Source: Pseudopedobacter saltans DSM 12145
GTDB taxonomy: Bacteria; Bacteroidota; Bacteroidia; Sphingobacteriales; Sphingobacteriaceae
Assembly (NCBI RefSeq): GCF_000190735.1
Contig: NC_015177.1
Span: 1,054,001 to 1,118,000, forward strand
DNA: 64,000 bases
Direction of reading: 5' to 3'
Below, piece by piece: positions 58,780 through 64,000 of the stretch. Both the position numbers and the translations under genes were made by a program. The number at the start of each line of letters is the position of its first letter. Position 1 is the stretch's first letter. The notes below the pieces were generated by a model. It was not told the DNA's origin and ran no database searches. It saw nothing but the letters and a program-made list of their open reading frames with translations.

Positions 58780-59241
58780 TTATTTGCTTTGATCTCTTAG
58801 TACCTTAATCTGATCGTGAGATAATTTAAGAGAATGTCGCTGTTCGGCTATCATTTCTCTTATGTATTCTGGAATATTACTATCGTCTAAAGCGGTATTA
58901 TATGCCTTTTGTGCAGCATCTTCTCCGTATTCACAGCTTTCCAGGATGGATGTTCTGTCTGATCCCGTGAATGCACTTTTTATATCCATCCAGCTTCTGT
59001 AAATTTTCCCTGCCGTAGAAGTTCCCAATTGAGCGTCTTCGCCTTTTACTTCAAGCTCTTCCATAAGTTGGTTTCTAAAATTGTGACTCTCCTTAATCAT
59101 ATCGGCAAATATTGCTTTTAAGTCGCCATTTCCTTCGTCTGAAAGTTCGTGTATTGCCCTTTCATAGCCTTTAATACGGTCGTTGTTGATTCTTACTAAA
59201 TCCCTTAAAACCATTGTGCCTTCTTCTGAAATTGTTTTCAT
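58780..59241 (-). CDS. PA2169-family four-helix-bundle protein
   Basis: 153 residues, all helical: VLRDLVRINNDRIKGYERAI, MIKESHNFRNQLMEEL, SWMDIKSAF, EYGEDAAQKAYNTAL, MIAEQRHSLKLSHDQIKVLR. This is the ferritin-like DUF2383 pattern, a stress-associated helical bundle of unknown activity. Monocistronic. Confidence 0.9.
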   Translation of the reverse strand: MKTISEEGTMVLRDLVRINNDRIKGYERAIHELSDEGNGDLKAIFADMIKESHNFRNQLMEELEVKGEDAQLGTSTAGKIYRSWMDIKSAFTGSDRTSILESCEYGEDAAQKAYNTALDDSNIPEYIREMIAEQRHSLKLSHDQIKVLRDQSK

Positions 59242-59298
59242 AGTATTGTTTTTTGATAGGTAAAATTTCCTAAATAATACAATTACTGTTCCAATATA

Positions 59299-60486
59299 TC
59301 AGATTCTTTCGCAGGTAATTACAGTAGGGGAATTGTTATAATCGGTTGTGAAATAGAGGTAAATATCACCTCCGTCTATGATTTTCAGATTCTTTTTTAA
59401 TTCATCAGGTTTTTTTGCAAAGTTTCTTACAATAACATTTGCTTTTTTCAGTTGGTTTGATGATTGAAAGGATTTGAAACTTTGCTGTGAAATTACTTTC
59501 AATAGGCGTCCTGGGAAGTTTTGAAGCGAATTATTTGAAGTATATAAGTGCGAATGCTGATTGAGTTTTATGAGATTAAACCTTTTTGCTATAGATTTAA
59601 ACAAGCCAGCCTTAAGGAGAGAAGCATCCGGTTCATATAAGTATTTTTGTATCTCTCCATGTTCTATCTCGATATCCTTTTCTTTTCCGTAATCAAAAGT
59701 ATAAGTTGAAAATTTTCCAACTTCGGAACTTAGTAGGGTACAAATTAATTGAATATGATTTGCTTTCGCATGTCCCTTCTCGATAACAAAAAGCAACTCT
59801 TTGCATTCATTATTCAGACTTACGATATGAACTTCTGTTACATGGTTCAAGGTTTTTAAAGCAGCATCTATATCTAGCATCGGTGCAACTTTAATAATAG
59901 TTTTTTTGCTTTTTTTTAAATAGATATTTTGACTTTCAATAACATTAGGTTCGCAATCTTCAAGCAAAAAAACTCTGCCATGTGCAGATCTTCTGGAAGG
60001 GTCAATATATATGGTATCGATACTTTCTAATTCCATGAGTCTCTCAGCACTATCACCAACAAAAAAATCGATATTGTTAATGCCGAGCATTTCGGTATTA
60101 TGTTTTACAATTTCCGAGAGGCTGGCATTTCTCTCGCAATGAATCACTTTCTTAGCTCGTTGTGCAAAATAAAGGTCATCTACACCAAAGCCACCTGTTA
60201 AATCTATAACAGATGTTTTAGCACTAATCAGTGTGCTTTTATAGTAGGCCGTGCTTTCTGAAGACGCCTGTTCCAAATTTAATTTTGGCGGATAAATAAT
60301 ATTTTGTGTCGTGAACCACAAAGGAAGCTTTTTTTGAATAGCTTTCTTAGATTGGATTTGTTCTGCAAGTTCCTGACTTTTAATATCACCGAACGGAGAT
60401 TTTTTTAAGACTATTTTGCTAATATCAGCGTTTAAATGATCGTTAATGTACTCCTGAACTTTCTGATTTAAAATTGCCTTATTCAC
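59299..60486 (-). CDS. SAM-dependent methyltransferase with THUMP-like domain
   Basis: 395 residues. Central Rossmann domain with SAM motif DLTGGFGVDD and YIDPSRRSAHGRVF (catalytic-loop equivalent), N-terminal helical region and C-terminal THUMP-like RNA-binding part (from about 320). Likely methylates RNA; target unknown. 15 bases downstream of aspartate kinase. Confidence 0.85.
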   Translation of the reverse strand: MNKAILNQKVQEYINDHLNADISKIVLKKSPFGDIKSQELAEQIQSKKAIQKKLPLWFTTQNIIYPPKLNLEQASSESTAYYKSTLISAKTSVIDLTGGFGVDDLYFAQRAKKVIHCERNASLSEIVKHNTEMLGINNIDFFVGDSAERLMELESIDTIYIDPSRRSAHGRVFLLEDCEPNVIESQNIYLKKSKKTIIKVAPMLDIDAALKTLNHVTEVHIVSLNNECKELLFVIEKGHAKANHIQLICTLLSSEVGKFSTYTFDYGKEKDIEIEHGEIQKYLYEPDASLLKAGLFKSIAKRFNLIKLNQHSHLYTSNNSLQNFPGRLLKVISQQSFKSFQSSNQLKKANVIVRNFAKKPDELKKNLKIIDGGDIYLYFTTDYNNSPTVITCERI

Positions 60487-60501
60487 CGTCTTTATATTAA
60501 A

Positions 60502-61761
60502 CTATTTTCTTACTACAAACTGTGCGTTATTCCTGCTTCTTTGTTCGAGTAAAGATTTGGAATGATCGATATACTTTGCGACGGTTTCCTCTGTGAAATT
60601 CCTAATGGTGAAAAGTTCAAGATCTAAATTATATTTGAAGCTAAAGTCCTGTTTGATCATCTCCACTAATTTTTCAAATTTCTGAGCATCCTGATCCATG
60701 CATACGGAGAAAGTAAGAGCTGAAATCTGCATCATATTTATATGAATATTAGCTTCTGCAAATGCCCTGAACAAGTGGCTTAAATGTTTTTCACTAACAA
60801 AGGCATAGTCTTTACTGCTAATACTTAATAGTTGCTGATTGCTTTTAACTATTACAGAAGGTGTATTGATAGTAGAATCTGTTTCTTTAATAATTGTTCC
60901 CTGATCTTCTGGTTGAAGAAAAGGTTTTACATAAAGAGGTATGTTTTTGTTTTGTAGTGGCTTTATAGTTTTTGGGTGAATTATGCTTGCACCATAATAG
61001 GTCATTTCTATAGCACTGGCATAAGATAATTCGTCAAATTTAATAGCTTCCGGGAAACGTTTAGGATCTGCATTCAAAATGCCCGGAACATCCTTCCAAA
61101 CCACAAGTTTATCGGCATTTAAGCAATTGGCAAATATTGCTGCGCTATAATCGGAACCCTCTCTACCCAGTGTGGTCGTGAAGTTTTCCGAAGTATTTCC
61201 TATGAACCCCTGAGTAATTGCAATAGTATTTTTTAACAGTGCCGGTACTTGTGAATCAATTAAATCATTGGTTTTATGCCAGTTAACATGTGCTTCTCGG
61301 TAGGTGTTATCCGTTTGAATAAAAGATCTTGCGTCCAACCATTTATTAGTTATACCGATATAATTAAAATAATGGCTAACTATTTTTGATGATAATAATT
61401 CTCCAATAGAAACGATCTGATCATAAATGAAATTATACGGATCTTGAGGTTTGTCTTCAATTGTCCATTCTATTTCTACAAAAGTATTATTGATGTCGTC
61501 ATATACTTTAGGGTAATTATATGCGAATAACTCGTTTATAATATCAAAATGATATTTTTTGATGCTTTCCAAATTCTCATACATTTCATCATTGCCAGAA
61601 ATATAATTGTTGGTAAGTCCTTCCAAAGCATTTGTTGTTTTGCCAATTGCAGAAACAACTATCAGTAGATCTTTAACAGCCGAATTTTTTACGATATCGG
61701 CCATATTTTTAATATTATTTGCGTCTTTAACGGAGGCGCCCCCGAATTTAAAAACCTGCAT
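60502..61761 (-). CDS. Aspartate kinase
   Basis: 419 residues. N-terminal KFGGASVKD and GREGSDYSAA catalytic motifs; C-terminal pair of ACT domains (about 310-419), which give feedback control by lysine or threonine. First step of the aspartate family of amino acids. Monofunctional, not fused to homoserine dehydrogenase. Confidence 0.93.
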   Translation of the reverse strand: MQVFKFGGASVKDANNIKNMADIVKNSAVKDLLIVVSAIGKTTNALEGLTNNYISGNDEMYENLESIKKYHFDIINELFAYNYPKVYDDINNTFVEIEWTIEDKPQDPYNFIYDQIVSIGELLSSKIVSHYFNYIGITNKWLDARSFIQTDNTYREAHVNWHKTNDLIDSQVPALLKNTIAITQGFIGNTSENFTTTLGREGSDYSAAIFANCLNADKLVVWKDVPGILNADPKRFPEAIKFDELSYASAIEMTYYGASIIHPKTIKPLQNKNIPLYVKPFLQPEDQGTIIKETDSTINTPSVIVKSNQQLLSISSKDYAFVSEKHLSHLFRAFAEANIHINMMQISALTFSVCMDQDAQKFEKLVEMIKQDFSFKYNLDLELFTIRNFTEETVAKYIDHSKSLLEQRSRNNAQFVVRK

Positions 61762-61766
61762 TAATT

Positions 61767-62552
61767 CTATTTCACGTAAGTTGCTAATACACTCCCCGGA
61801 TTTATAATTTCTTTCATTCTGTCGTAAGGAATTAACAAATCTGTTGTTCCATAAGCATAAGCTTTAATTTCATATGGATTATAGGTGAATAATAATCCTT
61901 TATCTGTTATCAGAAAATTATTGGGAAGACCAAATTGGCCATTTTCAAAAAAGTAGTTTTCTTCTAATGATTGCTCTGGGCTTAGTTTTTCGTCTTTTCT
62001 GAATATTTCTTCACCTACTTTAACCAGATTATTATACTGACCTTGTTTTATCAAATCATCTAATTTTAAGGCTCTGTTCTGTTCTTTCGAATAATTAAAA
62101 TAAGAAATCGTCCCTAATCCATGAGCACCTCCCGTAAAACTGTAATTATCATGAGTGAAAGTTATCAGTTTGGATCTGTTGTCATCAACTTTTAAAGTTT
62201 GGATCCACTGATAGCCTGCTACAGATTCCGGATAATCTTTTTTGAACTTCATGAAATCATTTATAAACGAATCTGCTAAAGTCTCTAATTTCAGATTTCC
62301 TCTATTTGCAATATCATTCGTGATAATCTGATTTACAAATTTTTGAAGTTCCGGTGATTCAAAATCGGGATATGAAGCTTTTACTATAGCGCCACAGGTG
62401 TCTTGTTTACATTCGGTAGACGTTTTGTAAAAAGAAACCATTTTGTAGGAAGATGTATCGTTACCCGTGTTTTCTGCGCCTACTTTAGAAACCCGATTAC
62501 AAGCAGTCAACAATAACACTCCCAAAAATAAGTTTAAAATAAAGTTTTTCAT
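61767..62552 (-). CDS. DUF3298-type lipoprotein
   Basis: 261 residues with a lipobox (LTAC, Cys18). The C-terminal domain has the DUF3298/RsiV-like pattern: FTHDNYSFTGGAHGLGTISYFNY and LLFTYNPYEIKAYAYGTTDLLIPY. N-terminal DUF4163-like region. Function unknown. Overlaps the GNAT gene by 4 bases. Confidence 0.87.
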   Translation of the reverse strand: MKNFILNLFLGVLLLTACNRVSKVGAENTGNDTSSYKMVSFYKTSTECKQDTCGAIVKASYPDFESPELQKFVNQIITNDIANRGNLKLETLADSFINDFMKFKKDYPESVAGYQWIQTLKVDDNRSKLITFTHDNYSFTGGAHGLGTISYFNYSKEQNRALKLDDLIKQGQYNNLVKVGEEIFRKDEKLSPEQSLEENYFFENGQFGLPNNFLITDKGLLFTYNPYEIKAYAYGTTDLLIPYDRMKEIINPGSVLATYVK

Positions 62553-63007
62553 AATGATAAAATTTGATCCCTACTTAAAGATGCATTAAGCCATCCAGAT
62601 TCTGTTTCTGCAGCATACTTTCGGTAAAAATTCAAAGCTGGCTCGTTCCAGTCTAGTACCTGCCATACCATACCCTGATAACCCTTTTCTTTTGCTTCTT
62701 GTATGACTCTTTCAAAAAGAGCTTTACCAATTCCTCTTCCTCTTTGTTTCTCGGTTACGATAAAATCTTCAAGATATAATCTACAACCTTTCCAGGTCGA
62801 GTAGCGGATATAGAAAAGAGCGAACCCATGGATGACATTATTTTCTTCATATACAAATGCCGTCCAAGCCGGATTTAAACCAAATCCGGCATCTTTGAAC
62901 TCTTCAAGAGTAACTGTTACTTCCTCCGGAGCTTTTTCATAAACAGCTAATTCCTGAATAAGTTCTAAAAGTCTTTCACAATCCTTTTCTTCGGCAATTC
63001 TTATCAT
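62549..63007 (-). CDS. GNAT-family N-acetyltransferase
   Basis: 152 residues. Acetyl-CoA site KQRGRGIGKALFERV, with ELAVYEKAPEEV and YLEDFIVTEKQRG as in spermidine/diamine acetyltransferases; C-terminal WNEPALNFYRKYAAE. Likely acetylates a polyamine or similar small amine; substrate inferred. Followed by the lipoprotein gene. Confidence 0.88.
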   Translation of the reverse strand: MIRIAEEKDCERLLELIQELAVYEKAPEEVTVTLEEFKDAGFGLNPAWTAFVYEENNVIHGFALFYIRYSTWKGCRLYLEDFIVTEKQRGRGIGKALFERVIQEAKEKGYQGMVWQVLDWNEPALNFYRKYAAETESGWLNASLSRDQILSL

Positions 63008-63080
63008 TATTATAATAGTTCAGTGACATGTAATTAGTCCTTAATCATTTGTCCTTATTCATTAAATGAATTAAAGAGAT

Positions 63081-63791
63081 TTAGTCTTCTTCACTCGAAT
63101 CTTCTGTATTTTTAAAATGTTTGATAACTCTTTTTCCAAAGATATCATTTCCAATTCTAACCATAGTGGAGCCCTGCTCTATGGCAATATTATAATCGGA
63201 AGACATTCCCATTGAAATTTCCTTAAAACTATCTTCTTTTCTAAAAAAACTTGTTTTAATACCTTCAAATAAGGTTTTTAGCTCGTAGAATTCCTCTTTT
63301 ATCTGCTTCTCATTTTCTGTGTTTGACGCTATCCCCATTAAGCCCACAATTCTTACATTTTTCATATGCTGAAACTCTTCCGAACGCAAAAGTTCAATCG
63401 CTTCGTCAAATCCCAAGCCGAATTTGGTGTCTTCATCGGCAATATAAATTTGCAGCAGACAGTCGATTATTCTATTATTCTTTTCGGCATATTTATTGAT
63501 TTCTTTTAGAAGTTTAATGCTATCTACCGAATGTATTAGGCTAACAAAAGGAGCAATATATTTTACTTTATTTGTTTGAAGATGGCCTATGAGATGCCAT
63601 TGTATATCTTTGGGTAAGCTCGCCTCTTTTTCCGCCATTTCCTGTACCTGGTTTTCACCGAATATTCTTTGTCCGGCATTATAGGCTTCTAAAATATCTT
63701 CTACAGGTTTTGTCTTAGAAACAGCAATTAACTTTACATCTAACGTCTCTATCTCGTTTTTTAATCTTTTTATATTATCGGTAATGCTCAT
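63081..63791 (-). CDS. YggS family pyridoxal phosphate homeostasis protein
   Basis: 236 residues. PLP-binding lysine in LIAVSKTKP (Lys at about 27), FGENQVQEM, WHLIGHLQTNKVK, GLMGIAS and SMGMSSDY(N)IAIEQGSTMVRIG are the PLPBP/YggS signatures. Controls PLP levels and amino-acid homeostasis. Monocistronic, divergent from a lipoprotein gene. Confidence 0.95.
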   Translation of the reverse strand: MSITDNIKRLKNEIETLDVKLIAVSKTKPVEDILEAYNAGQRIFGENQVQEMAEKEASLPKDIQWHLIGHLQTNKVKYIAPFVSLIHSVDSIKLLKEINKYAEKNNRIIDCLLQIYIADEDTKFGLGFDEAIELLRSEEFQHMKNVRIVGLMGIASNTENEKQIKEEFYELKTLFEGIKTSFFRKEDSFKEISMGMSSDYNIAIEQGSTMVRIGNDIFGKRVIKHFKNTEDSSEED

Positions 63792-63830
63792 TAATGCTTA
63801 ATTTTAGCGTTTTAAATTGTAAAAATACGA

Positions 63831-64000
63831 ATGAAAAAACTATTGGCTCTCTTTTGCCTGTTTATTTTTTTATATGCTTGTTCAAATGATGATACTTCGA
63901 AGAACATAATAGCTAAGGATAAAATGTATAACATATTGCTGGATATGCATTTAGCAGATGCCAGCTTAGATTATGCTTCAAATTCTCAGAATACGGATAG
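63831..64000 (+). CDS. DUF4296-like lipoprotein (3' end outside window)
   Basis: Open to the window end. MKKLLALFCLFIFLYACSND gives a lipobox (YAC), and DKMYNILLDMHLADASL is the start of the DUF4296 domain, a Bacteroidota outer-membrane-associated lipoprotein of unknown role. Divergent from yggS (39 bases between). Confidence 0.75.
   Translation, partial: MKKLLALFCLFIFLYACSNDDTSKNIIAKDKMYNILLDMHLADASLDYASNSQNTD

Noticed and set aside
1-64000. CRISPR arrays, insertion sequences, rRNA
   Set aside because: No regularly spaced repeats with unique spacers, no transposase genes, and no rRNA-like sequence were seen on either strand.

Overview
The window is a Bacteroidota chromosome segment, most likely from the Sphingobacteriaceae (Pedobacter-like). 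The reasons are the low GC content, TAnnTTTG-type promoters with TTG/TTTG about 18 bases upstream, A-rich starts without Shine-Dalgarno sequences, a polysaccharide-utilisation gene tail, Bacteroidota-specific families (DUF4296, DUF4248-like, CcmE/CcmF with a CX3Y CcmE), and the ftsK-lolA gene order. The genus is an inference from protein character and gene order; no search was run.

Layout. 1-4.5 kb: end of a carbohydrate locus (GH2, alginate-lyase-like lyase, GH88) that probably degrades a uronic-acid polysaccharide. 4.6-21.8 kb: a phosphoesterase/outer-membrane-barrel fusion, a DUF2147 protein, a hybrid histidine kinase, ccmE-ccmF, a DUF2520 protein, ferredoxin-iscX, a KdsC-like phosphatase, a cupin, an ankyrin protein, ftsK, a LolA-like protein and a metallo-beta-lactamase-fold hydrolase. 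21.86 kb: tRNA-Leu(GAG). 21.93-43.89 kb: an integrated element of about 22 kb bounded by a 13-bp direct repeat of the tRNA 3' end. 44-64 kb: housekeeping genes (deacetylase, nucleoside phosphorylase, YigZ, EamA, ribD, prmC, xerD, aroQ, ABC-F, smc, glycosyltransferase, aspartate kinase, YggS and others).

The element is the notable part. It has a tyrosine integrase, an XRE repressor facing a cro-like gene over a symmetric operator, a replication block (CHC2 primase, SF3 helicase, DNA methylase) and a long leftward block of virion and lysis genes. It has no terminase large subunit, portal, tape measure, tail tube, sheath or baseplate gene. Instead it has a small HerA/Zot-like ATPase, a 232-residue beta-rich capsid candidate, about ten short single-membrane-segment proteins, two zincin metallopeptidases, a beta-helix spike with a separate paralogue of its anchor domain, and two muralytic enzymes. 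This is the gene content expected of a temperate, tailless, membrane-containing virus (PRD1/PM2-like in logic). The sequences are not ones I can assign to a named virus family.

How the element works (inference): the integrase recombines at the tRNA, with three exact 12-bp repeats flanking the two ends as probable arm sites. The repressor holds lysogeny and is followed by two membrane/lipoprotein cargo genes. On induction, the leftward replication operon runs from 42.5 to 36.6 kb, then the packaging operon (35.7-33.0 kb), a terminator, and the capsid/spike/lysis operon (32.8-23.4 kb). Clusters of TGTGACA motifs lie in two intergenic regions, one of them between convergent genes, so they may be replication or packaging sites rather than promoters.
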